A stretch of DNA of 64,000 nt from Climacium dendroides (Eukaryota > Streptophyta > Bryopsida > Hypnales > Climaciaceae), in NCBI GenBank assembly GCA_950106755.1, contig OX467086.1:24880001-24944000 (forward strand), written 5' to 3'. The notes under the pieces were generated by a model that had not been told where the DNA came from, did no database searches, and saw only the letters and a program-made list of their open reading frames with translations. Shown here piece after piece: positions 11,960 to 24,002 of the stretch. Positions within the stretch are counted from its first letter, which is position 1. Each line of letters starts with the position of its first letter. The translations under genes and the position numbers were made by a program.

Positions 11960-12600
11960 AACACAAAAGCTATAGTTTCACTATGCTTGCCAAAAATTAT
12001 ATAGGCATGAAGCAAAAGACTATGTGATGTCTATTATAGGGGATGCTTAGATCTAGGTCCATCTAAATTTATTGAGGTCTTGAAGGACCTTTTTCAACTT
12101 CACAATGTACAAGACAAGACCTTGTACTGTATCTTTCCATTGGAGCCATCCAATGTTTTTTAAGTGTATGCTTCTAAGTGATGCTTGTAAAGAGTGTCTA
12201 AATGCAAAGGATGTAAAAGGGTGGACCATCTTACATGATGTTGCTGCCACCATAAATCATCATGCTTTTAAATGCATTTTTAAAAGAGGAGTAATTAGAT
12301 GCAAATGCAAAGACAAGTTCCATAGTAAGCACTAAATGGAATGAAATTATAGAAGTTGACATGAAGGCCTTGCATCTAATTATTTTACATCATGATATTA
12401 TGAGTTTGGAACTTCTATTCCAATGCCCTCTCAAGGATGTAAATGTCTTTGTTCTATAGAAACTTTGTGCGTGATTATAAAAACATCAAACATGGTAATG
12501 ATGAGAACATTCAAATAAGAAGATTATTTTGATTGCCTTTATAATTGATTGTAATTATGGGTCCATTATGTATAGTCTAATAAGAATACTACTTCAAGGA
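11960..12600 (+). pseudogene. Ankyrin-repeat protein gene relic
   Basis: Plus-strand frames read CLNAKDVKGWTILHDVAA (about 12190-12245) and, after a frame change, ALHLIILHHDIMSLELL then CPLKDVNV (about 12365-12450). Both fit the ankyrin consensus (GxTxLHxAA...G). Further fragments follow with in-frame stops, for example NDENIQIRR near 12500. The breaks and short frames point to a decayed or partial copy. A spliced, unusually AT-rich living gene is a less likely alternative. Confidence 0.5.
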
Positions 12601-13139
12601 CTGGCATTAAAAGTAAGTAAACAAACAAAAAACTTATTGGTGAGTACTTGAGTTGATTATGGGTTGTTTGTGAGATGTTTATGACTCCACTTTATAGTTG
12701 GTTGGTTTTGTAATTTTAAGGCAAACACTTCAAAAATTCACAGAAATTACAATTTTCATCATAAAATTATAATTCCACTTAGGTTTGATTCTTGAAACAA
12801 GCACATCACCTATGGAAAAATGGAAAATATGTGCCCCTTTTGAAGTGGGCCCCATATTATTCATATTGCAAAATCAAGGTGGTGATACGCTTGTCTACCT
12901 AAAGGGATGACGGGAGTGAAGTGGTCTTATTAACCCCTAAGCGCCCCAATGCCTCAAATATGGCCTCTCAAAACTCAAAGATCTCCTTGTTTGACCATTA
13001 TAATCTTTTTAATGGTATGGTAAAAGGACGTGTCCTTTTCCCTATAGCTCCAGCCCTATCTCTATTATCAATCGGTACAGTCAATTTATGTGGATCTCAT
13101 TTTACATGATAGTTTGATTGGAATGAATTGAGAAGGGTC
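12601..13139. other. Intergenic DNA before the GIF island
   Basis: No supported gene. Base composition shifts near 13140 from AT-rich to about half GC, marking the start of the gene-associated island. Confidence 0.4.
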
Positions 13140-16100
13140 TGAATTTTGGCAAGTACAGTCTGGGCGATCAGGGGGTAACTTCAAAGGAGGTGAACTCCCT
13201 TCGGCGATTCTAGGTGGCGCTACCACCTGAGATCAACAGACCCCAGTGGGGCCTGTTCCTCCCCTGCGATATCTAGCTTAAACGCACATGCACAGTAACT
13301 ATCCTCAACTCTCCCTGCAACCCGCTTCACTTCCACCAGTCTCCTCTGCAACGACTGGAAGCTCGCATCGATCCCAGACAGCAGGGAGTCTCCCACTGCA
13401 ACCACGACAACAACTAGCTAGCTCGGCCCCTGCTGCATTTCATTTCATTTCATTCGCACCTCTGCTCCATCGATCTAGCTTCAACCCAGCGGCTCATCGG
13501 ACTCCCTCCCTGCCTGCGAAGCTAGCTTGCGCGTTCCGGCCAGGTGTTGCATGCGTAGCGCCCTCCCTGCCTGTCATTCTCGATACATCGAACTAGCTCT
13601 TCAATATATTCATTGCTCTGATCATTCCGACCTCGATCAGCTTCCTCTGTTTGTTGCTTTAATCTCGGAATAACCGATAACGGTGCCGCTGACACTCGTC
13701 GGCTTAGTTCCCCTGTCTGTATCCCTGCCTGCAAGCTGCGTGCGCAGTCTTCCAAGTCAGAGACTGGTTGATTAATTGTCGATTCTCTTCGTTTTGTCTA
13801 GAATATATATTTCTGGCAAATAGGTCGAGCCTGAGGTGTCTATATATTTAAACACAACACGTCGATCTTCTGCCAGGCAGTTCTAAGTGCAAATTCAGAA
13901 GAGCCTGCTAGAATCAGGAAGCTGCTAGCGTGAAACTCAGAACTTCTCGGTGAGACCGCTGATACCTGTCCTTATCGTGTAGTGAGGATCTACGTTCTGA
14001 GTTTCAGAGTTTTAACCAATGCGAGGAGTGATCGAGGTTCGCAGTGGCAGACTGAGCATGCAATACTAGTATAAGTTAGTAGGAAATGCAGACATTGCAT
14101 TTCGATCATTAATAGACTTAGTTTACACTTCTATTGATCTTCCATAAACAGTTATATGCATTGCTTTTGGGGGCTAACATACCGGTTTTGAGCTAGCACA
14201 GCATGTTTGAAGGCAAAATATGTGTTTCAAATGCTAGCTGTTCTAAATCAGGCTGGAACATGTACCAGCATAAGTGATTTCAGGTGACAATTCCAGCCTC
14301 GGAGTTCGGTTCAGCGGGTCCACCAACCGGTATATCTGCCCCACAGCCTAAACTAAGCAAGCAGTCCAGCCACTGTTTACTATCCAGACTTCCAAAACGG
14401 CGCTGTCCATCGGCGACGCAGTTTCCTGAATAAAATCGGGTTTTAAGCGAGCCTTTTCACAAGTTGATGTTCTGATTATAAACTCCTGTTCCGCCGAGTT
14501 TACAAATTCCCTGGTCAGCTATCGACGGACTATTGCTGATTGACCAATATTTGTTCAGTCGACTGCTAATTTTGCACTGTTTCTCGACATTACGTTTATA
14601 GAAGATACGTGAATCTTTCCTAGATTACACGGAATTACTAGACAATTAAAGTTGATCGACCCCCTCGGCCGGTTCTAATCGATTCTGCTGTAATTGGAGT
14701 TGTCAAGGCTTAGCGCTTGGTCTTCCTAGAGTCGATCGATCTCCCTGCAGAGCTCTTAATTGTTCTTGTTGAACGTTAGGAAGCTTTAATGTCAATTAAT
14801 CATTTCTTTTTGTAACTGAATAGTAAACAGTGCAAGTTGGCATTGGCACTGAGTCGATGAGAGTGGAGGGAAGGGACGTCGATTACTACTAACTTGCATT
14901 GGCCTAGCTCTCAGTCCCCATTGCAATACTCTTTCTATTCACATTGCGCAGTCAGTGTAGTACTAGCATTTGTAAATCTGCGTTAATCGCAATCTGTGTA
15001 GGCTCTTAGGGTAGAGAATGGGCGTTTGTTGTTTAATTGATTAGTAACTTAGAGCTCTGCCTTGCAGCAACGATCAGCAAGACTGACATTGTTTCACAAA
15101 ACACTAGGGTGTTGTCTTGCTGCTTGAGTTGAAGGTAGGACAACGATAACGCATTGTACATGTTTTCTAGCAAAAGTTGTTTCTAAGCATGCGGGCTAGA
15201 ACTTTGAGTCTTTCAAATCGGTTTTAATTCCTTCCCGTTACTTCCAATAAACTGCTTTCGGGTTAACTGTGTCGATCTCACAACCTCTAATTGAGGCGTT
15301 GAGAGCTTAATCACGGTCTGACAGCTGAAAGGTAATTAAATTGTGAGTTTAGTCGTAATCAGACGAGTAGCATACAATTTCCAGGTAAGAGCTCCATTGG
15401 CAGTGGTAGTCAGAACGTAGTTAGTTCAGACTTTAGGCAGCTCAGAGGTCGTCTCTGTCAATCAACAATTCGAAAAGGAGGATATCGCTCACGCGTGTGT
15501 GCTCGTGTGAGGCATTCCTCAGAGCTCAGGTGCACTGCGTCGTCAGACTTCCTTCATGGCGAATCGGCCGACCAGTATCTTCCTCTGACCTAGCGATCTC
15601 TGCGCATAATAATTGCGTAGGCATACAGGCTACTTTAATTTCGTTCCTTGCAAAAGTTGGAGCTAGCTAGCTAGCTACCGATGATCACTCGGTACCAGGC
15701 AATTCATCCCGTAGACTGCAACCTGAGAGCATTTTTTTACTAGTATTTTCCTAGCATTTCTGTAAAAATAAAATTTGTTAAAACCTTATTTCCATCGAAG
15801 TACGTTGTAGAAGTTGACTGTCCTATTTGCGAAGCTGTTTAATTCACAAAGTTGCTTTATCATTGTTAGTACGACAATGTGAGTCTTAGTACCGTTGCAT
15901 TGAGGAGACTATTTTATCTGAGGTAATGCATTGTTGACTATGTTTTGGGTGACATGCTAGCTATTCTCACATTAGGCATCGATCTTTACACGGCAATATG
16001 AGAATGCAGTCGGTGCTGGGTGTTATAGAGGTTCTAGCCTGTTCGGAGTAGTGATGTCCTTTCTTAGACATCACTGTGAGCTTCGATCTAATTTCATAAA

Positions 16101-16238
16101 TTCGGTAGTTGGAGAGCTATCTCTTGTTCATTGTCTGAATGCCAATCTTATGATGATGTTCATCGGGCTAGGCTTGTCATCAATCTAATCGTGACGGTGT
16201 TGTGAATGTTTAAAGTCAATCTAGCCAGGTAGATATCC
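13140..16238 (+). promoter_or_regulatory. Upstream/leader region of the GIF gene
   Basis: This GC-balanced, non-repetitive stretch precedes the GIF start codon and probably holds its promoter, 5' UTR exon(s) and possibly a leader intron. A CT-rich, leader-like part lies at 13260-13600, and a TATA-type sequence, CTATATATTTAAAC, at 13840-13853. An inverted repeat at 13931-13943 and 13994-14006 (TGAAACTCAGAAC and its complement) could fold as a stem. Short ATG frames exist, such as 15556-15588 (10 codons). Frames here are short and carry no recognisable domain. The transcription start cannot be placed from sequence. Confidence 0.4.
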
Positions 16239-19111
16239 ATGATGCAGCACATGGCGACTTATGCAGGCTCCAACATCAGCACCGAACTCATCCAGAAGGT
16301 ATGAACTACCAGAACCTTGCCCATCTCAGTCTCTGGGTTACAATCTACCATCAAGTACAAGCTGTAAGTTTTAAAAATTGCTGCTCTATTTGAAATGCTA
16401 CCTAGTTCGTCGTACTATTTCTTGTACAGAGTGCCAGAATACGGTATGCTTTCAGGTAGTAGCGTAACGTTCCGATTCTTCTATAACTCCCCAATGTCTG
16501 CACAGCGCGCAAGGAACCGAAACTATGGTACGGTCGATGCAGATTGACGACTGGTAGATCATTACTTACTTTTATTAGTCTCAGTTTGTGGGCAAAGCTT
16601 TAGAAATGCTGGATTTGTAACACAAGTCCTTTTGCTATTACTTCCCGTATCATAATGATTTTTGGATCCAAAAAAGAACTCCGTCTATCTATCGCGCAGT
16701 GGTTAAACCATCCCGGCCTTGAGTGAAAGGCACATGCACCGAGTGTCTTAGCAGATTTAATGCAGGCTAGATTAATCTCCGAGGTATTGTGTCTGGATAT
16801 CAAATCATATATATTCGGTCAATAATCAACTGTAGACTGTAACTATATGCAAATGGATTGCCGGGTTAATATTTAACATCGAAGTAAATTTCAAACCCCG
16901 GGAGAATTGAAGTAGCTTAGTTTGCAGTACTGAAAGACTGCGGCGCTTACGTCTTCCTAGTGACGATTCAATGCTGGTGCTGTTATCGATCTAGACTGGC
17001 TAGCTGGACAAACTGTTATACATTACTTGAAAAAAAAGGGCTTAAGCTTAAGATCTGGTCGTCAGTACACCGAACGAGCAAAGTACCGTCCCTACTGTGG
17101 CTCCTTGGTAGATCACTGTTGACACGTTCTAGAAGGGATTATGGTTGCAAATGAGCCGCGGCCGCATTATATTTCAGTGAGGACTTAGAAACTGAACATC
17201 ATATATTAATCTGTGAACCGGGTTTCAGTTTGTGGGCCCTGAAGTACTTTTCAATAACACTTATTAAAGACTGACTTAACCAAGTGACACTGTAACACTG
17301 ACCCTGTGCATATGAAATTAAAACAAGTCTTTCAATTAAAGCTGGTTTGAAAGAGAGATCTTCTTTTCATTTAATTCAAAATCGTTATAAAAAGTAAAAA
17401 ATCGATCCAAGTAAATGACAAAGTCACGCTTTTAAATCACCAAGTCCAAGCTGAACGAAGTCAGTTGCAGGGGTAGTCCTGAGTACGGTGATAACTTCAG
17501 CCCCGGTCTGAGAGTCTCTAGGCTAGAGTGCGGTGGGCACGACCTTAGTCACGACCGCCTGCCTGGTCTGCTGTGGAGAATATCCTCCTTGAAATTTGGG
17601 AACTGATCTTATCAGACAGTGAAATCACTGCAGGCATAGTCTGCAGGTTATTTCCTTCTATTTTATATTGTTTTCCTCACCTGCAACGCTGAGAAATAAC
17701 TTTGACAAAACAGGGATGCCCATCATTAACCTAATAATGGAATTGGACGTGTCTGTTGGAATGAATTAATTAAGTGACCAAATGAAATTCTAATATTGGA
17801 GATTTTTCTACAGTGTAGATTTTGAAGATATACCTTGTTTTTGGTGATACAGTACTGGAGGTTTTTCTATCTAAACTCTGACTTGAACGTGATACTGCAG
17901 TACTTGGACGAGAACAAACAGCTGATTCTTGCCATTCTCGATAATCAAAATCTCGGCAAGCTCAATGAATGTGCAACGTAAGTGATGAAGTTTGTTACTG
18001 GATTTTGAGCAATCGTAGGGTAGATCGAGTCGGCTCGACTCTGGATTGACTCAAGGGGAGGAGCCTTAAATTTTTATTCAAAAGCTACGTCTAGCTCAAG
18101 CTGGGGTAACTAGATTTGCTACTTGAAAGGCAAGCAAATGCACCAGTTTGTCAGAGCCTCTCCTAGTGTAGCTGCTAGTTGAATATGTTTGTTCGGTACG
18201 GTATGTTGACATCATGCTGATTACCTGAATCTTCAATGTGTAGCAGGTATCAAGCAAAGTTGCAGCAGAATCTTATGTACCTGGCAGCCATAGCTGATGC
18301 CCAGCCTCAAGGCGGTCAATCTTCGCAGGTACTATTTTTTATTCCAAAAAGGCGAACTAAGTAAAAAAAAACTCTTATGATTAGACATATGGATAAATAT
18401 CAACTTATCTGAATCAGTTTAGACTCTCTGATGAGTTACTAAGTACGTTAACAGTTCGTACTAATTAACATGCAATTCAAATGCTAAAAACCGCTCACGT
18501 GACAATTGCAGAATATATTGTATACATTATGCGTATATTTCCCCATACATGCACCCAAAGACCCTCCATCTGCAATGATTGTAAATGTACGACTGTTTAA
18601 TTAACGGAAGCAATTAAAGGACCCTGCTAGAATACAGTTACGTGCTTTTTTCAACTTGCCTCGGGGGGGGGGGGGGGAGCCATGCTTGCAGATGCAAGCG
18701 CCCGCACCAACAATGCAACCCGCGCAACAGTACATGCAACAGCAGCAGCAACAACTCAACATGCTGAACCAGCGAAACGCCATGATGCCATCCTACCTGC
18801 AACAGAACTCGTATTACAACCAGCAGCAGCACAGCTTGCTCACCGGTGGGAGCAGTGGCTCCATGCACATGATGAGCCACGACCGCGGCATGGGAGGCAA
18901 CGGACCCCAGGCCTCGACGGGCTACGCAGATGCTACCGGCCGAGATCACGGCAACAACCAGCTCAGCATGGCGATGCAGGCGGACATGCAGCACCACGGC
19001 GGCAATGGCTCGGACATGGGCCACTGCGGATCTCCACATGGAGGGAATGGTCAAGGGAATGACGACTCCGAGGCTTCCTACTTGAAGGGCTCGGATGGGA
19101 GTAGCCTGTAG
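16239..19111 (+). CDS. GIF: GRF-interacting factor (GIF/ANGUSTIFOLIA3-type co-activator, SNH/SSXT domain)
   Basis: Coding exons are 16239-16298, 17901-17977, 18247-18328 and 18692-19111, in phase, giving 212 aa (family members are about 200-220). All introns are GT-AG. The SNH (SSXT) domain occupies about residues 9-66: ISTELIQKYLDENKQLILAI, then DNQNLGKLNECA, QAKLQQNLMYLAAIADAQ. The rest is Q/M-rich, then G/H/N-rich (QQYMQQQQQQLNM, GGNGSDMG), as in GIF proteins. In this family the SNH domain binds GRF transcription factors and recruits SWI/SNF remodelling complexes in the nucleus, promoting cell proliferation and organ growth; here that role is inferred. There are two adjacent ATGs (16239, 16242) and a third at 16251. 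Oddities: a tandem TAGCAG acceptor before exon 3 and a G15 run before exon 4. The exon-3 acceptor was chosen because it keeps the domain spacing. Which numbered GIF this is cannot be decided. Confidence 0.93.
18663..18677 (+). repeat. G15 homopolymer in the last GIF intron
   Basis: Fifteen consecutive G residues end 13 nt before the AG acceptor (18690-18691), where a pyrimidine tract would normally sit. It is within the intron of the chosen model. A downstream CATGCTTGCAG provides the acceptor. Confidence 0.9.
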
Positions 19112-20479
19112 ATCGATCTGGGGGGATGCATGTGGTGGATTTTCTCTCAATCTCAGCACTCTCCGGCTGTGCACATTCAAGCTGTAGTCATTTTATAATT
19201 AATTAAGCACTGTATTAATACACTCAGACCTATTTAATATGAGTTTCTTGTAACCAGTTGACATTTTGGAATACCCTGCACACATGTCACACAATTAGTT
19301 TTCAAATGAATACATTCACTTGAGGAGGACAGTCAAATTAAAGAGGTAAGGGTGTAAAGTCTTGGTCACTCTGGCAAGTAGTAGTGAGTGAATCTCAAGA
19401 CCAGCTACGACCACGTTGTTCCAATGTTGACACTAGCAAAGTTGGTCGCATATTGCTAGTTAACCCAGTAACCCTTATATGTCACTAGATTGCAAAATAC
19501 ACTGAAAAGTCAGCCTGATTAAGTGCTTGATTCAAAACAACAAACAAACTAAGAAACGATTGAACATGTTCATAGCAACGTTTTTCAGCAACGTTTTTAG
19601 CAACATGCAACGTTTTGGAACATGCGTTCGAACATTGTTACAAACATTGCGGTACGGGTGAATTCGAGTAGCTGATCAACAATGTGTGAAACCCACAATT
19701 GCTTTACACGATCCATTCTCAAGCTGCCTACCGTAATGTTTCTTCTGGTAGAGTTCTTCTACCACATTCATCTCACAGATAATGCTTAGTTTACTAGTCA
19801 GAATTGTGCATATTGTTTAACTTGAATTGCAAGTGCTATTGCCTGCAAGACGATAAGAAGAAGCCTCCATCCTCATCTTTACCATAAATCTGAAATTGAC
19901 TTATGAACGTGCATATATTCAACCTCACTGTGACATTTCAAATCTAAAGTTTCCCCAATTCACAATGTTGAGAAATGTGTTCTTATAAACCAGCTTCCAA
20001 GGCGTGATGTCTTCAATCAATGGAACCTTCCAACAAACGCCATTTCTGGTTCTTTGCTAAGGCGCTATGGTCTCCCTCGATCGGGAGACCCAATTTCAAT
20101 GCGTTCACCCATCAATGGGAATGCAAATAGACAGATTCGCCACACCCCACAAGACCAGAACATTCAGACAAGCTAAAATTGGTGCATGCTGAACGAAATT
20201 GAATGGGAAATTTTGAAGGACTCCACTGAATATAGCCTACTCAAGTCAATATGTCTTCGGAGATTTGGTGATTGCTCGACCTGCACTGCACAATTTTACA
20301 AATGACCGATTTGATTGATCATTCGGTGAAAAATAAAAGTCAGACAATGCCGAACTTACATCACCAGGAACTGTGGAGATTTTGCATGTATTGGTAACTA
20401 GAATTGAACAAACAAACATCCCGGCCTATAATTATAAACCACTCTAAAGTGCTAAGAAAACACATGCGATTGGGGCAAC
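19112..20479. other. 3' flank of GIF and intergenic DNA
   Basis: It includes the GIF 3' UTR just after the stop. Otherwise no gene was recognised. At 19575-19620 the word GCAACGTTTT is repeated three times. 20280-20480 may contain further parts of the possible minus-strand gene described next, but no frame is convincing. Confidence 0.4.
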
Positions 20480-20956
20480 TTACTTCAATTGGGGCATTCT
20501 CTGCTTGATAAGCACCTGAGCGTCCAAGCGCTGCCTGAACCTCCAATATACATCCCATGGTGACCAATCGGGGACAATACCTCCCAAGAAAACCAGCAGG
20601 GTTACAGAAACCTTGTGAGCAGGAACAAATCTGGGAACCCTAAAAACTGGCACGGCAAAGCAAATCACCAGTACAAAACGCGTCCGAAGTGACTAACAGC
20701 CGGTGTCATATCAACACAAAATTGTCCAAATCAATGTGTCTGAATACGTTTAAAATGTTGTTTTGGACATGTTTTCTACGAGTGGCGGGTGGGTGATCTT
20801 TGACTGTCGCTTGTGAATGGAGAGTGAAACGATCTCTTCCGGAGTTCCATTCTCAAACGACAAACTGATGAGGTACAACCAGTCGTGACCAACGTATTGC
20901 ACCATCCAATGGTCGGGAAAACCCGGCCGCGGAATTGGGAAAACAATCAGTTGCAT
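20480..20956 (-). other. Possible minus-strand gene fragment, unrecognised
   Basis: Two minus-strand segments look coding in composition. An ATG at 20956 opens 68 codons (begins MQLIVFPIPRPGFPDHWMVQ), ending at a stop near 20750. A second stretch at 20640-20480 reads RFVPAHKVSVTLLVFLGG, then VYWRFRQRLDAQVLIKQRMP, and runs into a strong GTAAGT donor near 20482. The two could be exons of one gene or remnants of one. No family was recognised, no full model could be built, and the frame of the second part is uncertain. Confidence 0.25.
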
Positions 20957-21093
20957 TTTGAAAACAAAGGATGTAGGAAGAAACCAGAAGGAATTTGGTA
21001 GGCTGGGCTGGAAATCAACAGGTCCCCAAAAATGAAGGATGTTTTAACCGCCTCTTTTCAACATTTGACAAATTTTAGTTGCCATGACATAAT

Positions 21094-21357
21094 ACTTAGA
21101 GCATCCCCACCAGTGAGTTCCATATTCTTAAAGCTTTAGGGAGAGGACCTCATATGCAAATAGAGATACAAAAATTTCACCATACCAACCTTTATTCAAA
21201 ACCTGTATCTCTAAAATATACAGATTTCTGTAAAACTCTTCTCCAGTTCTGTATCCAGAGGCTCATATGGAGAACTCACAAGGTCTCATCCCTATTTGAT
21301 GTCCCAAGCTCAGTAAACAGATAGAGAAACAGAAGAACTGGTGGGGATGCTCTAAGT
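21094..21357. mobile_element. 264-bp MITE with 21-bp perfect terminal inverted repeats
   Basis: The left end ACTTAGAGCATCCCCACCAG (plus T) and the right end ACTGGTGGGGATGCTCTAAG (plus T) are exact inverted copies. The GAGCATC...-type terminus resembles a common plant MITE class. The flanking TTA/TAA could be part of a target site, so a PIF/Harbinger origin is possible but unproven. The interior is non-coding. Confidence 0.8.
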
Positions 21358-24002
21358 GGTTAATACACAAGGTGGAATGAGATACCCAGATGAAGTAGAG
21401 AAAGTATCAATTTTGGAGGAAGGGGAATGATATAGGGGGAGGAAGGCTTAGCCCTTGAAGCGTAGACAATGCTTTGCAATAGTCATCATTTTGATGAATT
21501 GTCCTAAATTGCTTAACTTGTACAAAATTGATGACCATGAAGAGCAAAACATTAAGAGATGGCCTTGCTCAACAACAAAGGAAGAGGAAATTTCAAAAAA
21601 CTCAAACCAAAGTTTTGACAATTGAAAACTATAGAGAGCAAGAAGGCCACAATGTACCCAAAGGATGTGAACACACACTACCCAAGACCAAAAGCAACCT
21701 CCCTCCCATACAAAAAAACCGCAATTATTAATCTACATAAAAAAAATGCCTCCTTCAATGCCGTTGATCTGCATTATTGAAAAAAATTGTTGCTAGTGAT
21801 TGTGTCATAATGAGAGACAATCTTAGCCATCAAGATTAGGGTTTATGGATATGATATAGATTTGATACAGATACCTATACCACATATATGATATATTCAT
21901 ATGGATACTTATAACATATATATAATATATTCATATGGTATAAATATACAGACAATGTATATGGTATATTAATATGGATATGATACGGATACTATTGATA
22001 CATGATATAGAATACTAACACTAATGACATGTATTATATCCCATATTGTTTGCAATCATAGCAACTTCCAAAAAATTATAAATTTGGGGTGGGTGGATAT
22101 AAAATACATTCGACAAGCACAATTAAATAATTCATTCATTTCACAAGAAAATTAATTAATTTGCACAAATGGTAGTTTATCAAAATTGCTCAAATGATAT
22201 AAACACCAACAAACTACCATTAAGGCTAGTTTAGAGCTTTACATGCATTGACCATATTGAACATGAGTATTTAGACCATGAATATGCAAAAAAGATTCAC
22301 CCAATGCAATAAGGACCTTTGTCTTCATCTAAATCTAATCATCTAATAGTTGCACACGAAATTGCAAAATCCAAAGAACACCATGCAAAGTGAAATGAAA
22401 GGCTCTAATCTTTGTATTAATTAGAGCAAAACATTAAGAAATAAATCAACTCAACAAATGCACAAGAATTTTTTTCAAAAAACAAAACAAAACTTGGACA
22501 ATTAAAAAATTTTGAAGAACAAAGTGGAGACATTGAGCTTCAATACACCGATTCATAACATTTGTAGGCCAAATTGAAATGTGAATTCCAACCATGACTA
22601 AATACACTACAAAATGTTAGCCAATGCAAGATAAACTTTACACCTAAATCAAAGATGTGATATTTGCTAGTACTTTCAACCATTTAAAATTGACTTTTTA
22701 ATTAGTGTCAATTTGAGTTTGGAAAAAATTAGCTATTGAGATATTGATATTGCAAAAAAATGACTCGTAGATTTTGTAGTTGAGAGGATGTAATTGTTGA
22801 TCACAAAATTCTAGATTTCTTGTCCTTTTAGATTTGAAGTGAGCATGAGTGAGCAACTTACATGAGAATCTTCAAACATTTGGGTGATGAAAAACAAGTT
22901 TGTATAAAATGGGATATACTTAGATTCTTTAATTGTTTGAAATTTGAACACCTAGTCTTCAAAGGATTAATTTTATTCAAAACAAATAAGATACAATGGT
23001 ATCTCTAAAACTTTAATTGAAAAAAATTATATTTTTTTAATATATTAAAATACATATAAAAATGATTAGTTCATGGTTGTTGAGGCTTAACACTTAAGTG
23101 CCTAAATCTGTTCTTGAATTTCTTGTGGCTTATTGTGGCATATTGTGGCTTATATCTTATAAATATATATTATTTATCTCAATGTCATTAAATTTGTCAT
23201 ATAGAATTTTTTTTAAAGTCAAGCATTGGTTTGGATAAATGAGAAGTTTTATATTCACTCCCCTAAAAAATTTATATTCATCTTTTAGAATTGGGATGTT
23301 GAAACACTACAGGGTTAGAACTTCTCAAGTGATGGGTGGTTTACATCCTAAGTGCCCGCCTAAGTGCAAAACTATGGTCTACTAGAATCTTTAAACAATA
23401 GTAATTACCTGTAGTTAATAAATATGTATTAGTCCAAGTTGTGTTTATACTTAAGTCAAAGGCCTTCAATGTCATTTTTGCAAGGATGAAATGTCTATTT
23501 ACAATCTTACATGGCCAAAGTAGATAATGTTTTTTTGGTTATTAGGAATGTTTTATTCACTTTCTTTAGGTAGACCTAACAAATTCCACAATCCATTCAA
23601 TTTCACAACAATGACTTTTGTCTATTCAATTGATCTTGAAATCTACATTATCAAGAAATAAAATTGAATATATATTGTCATTTGTTGTGGCCTCTCTTAG
23701 ATTTACACCCTATATTTATACCAAAACCATAAAAAGTACCACTAAATTTTTGTTTGGGCCTTGTTTCCTATGATCTTATTCAACAAACAAGATACATACC
23801 ACTGCAATAGAGAAGTTATTGGCTCAATGCAACCAATAACCTCTTTTACCATTGGTGTGTACTAAAAAAAATACAAAGTATAAATTTCAACCTCATGGAA
23901 TTAACATGAGGGTTAAAACATAATTGATATGAGGATAAATAGTCATCTCATATTTAAATTTAATTTATATAAAGGAAAAAATCATAACTCTCAAGGGATG
24001 AG
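21358..24002. other. AT-rich intergenic DNA
   Basis: No supported gene. 21845-22045 is a degenerate AT-rich repeat built from words like ATATTCATATGGATA and GATATGATA. The remaining short frames are stop-broken and show no known motif. Confidence 0.5.

Noticed and set aside
16680..16760. tRNA-like or SINE-like sequence (GCGCAGTGGTTAAACC)
   Set aside because: Resembles an A box, but no B box (GGTTCGA-type) at the right distance and no cloverleaf could be drawn.
18601..19180. Long minus-strand and alternative plus-strand frames over the last GIF exon (up to 180 codons)
   Set aside because: They are shadows of the Q/G-rich, GC-rich GIF exon; only the GIF frame gives family sequence and joins in phase to upstream exons.
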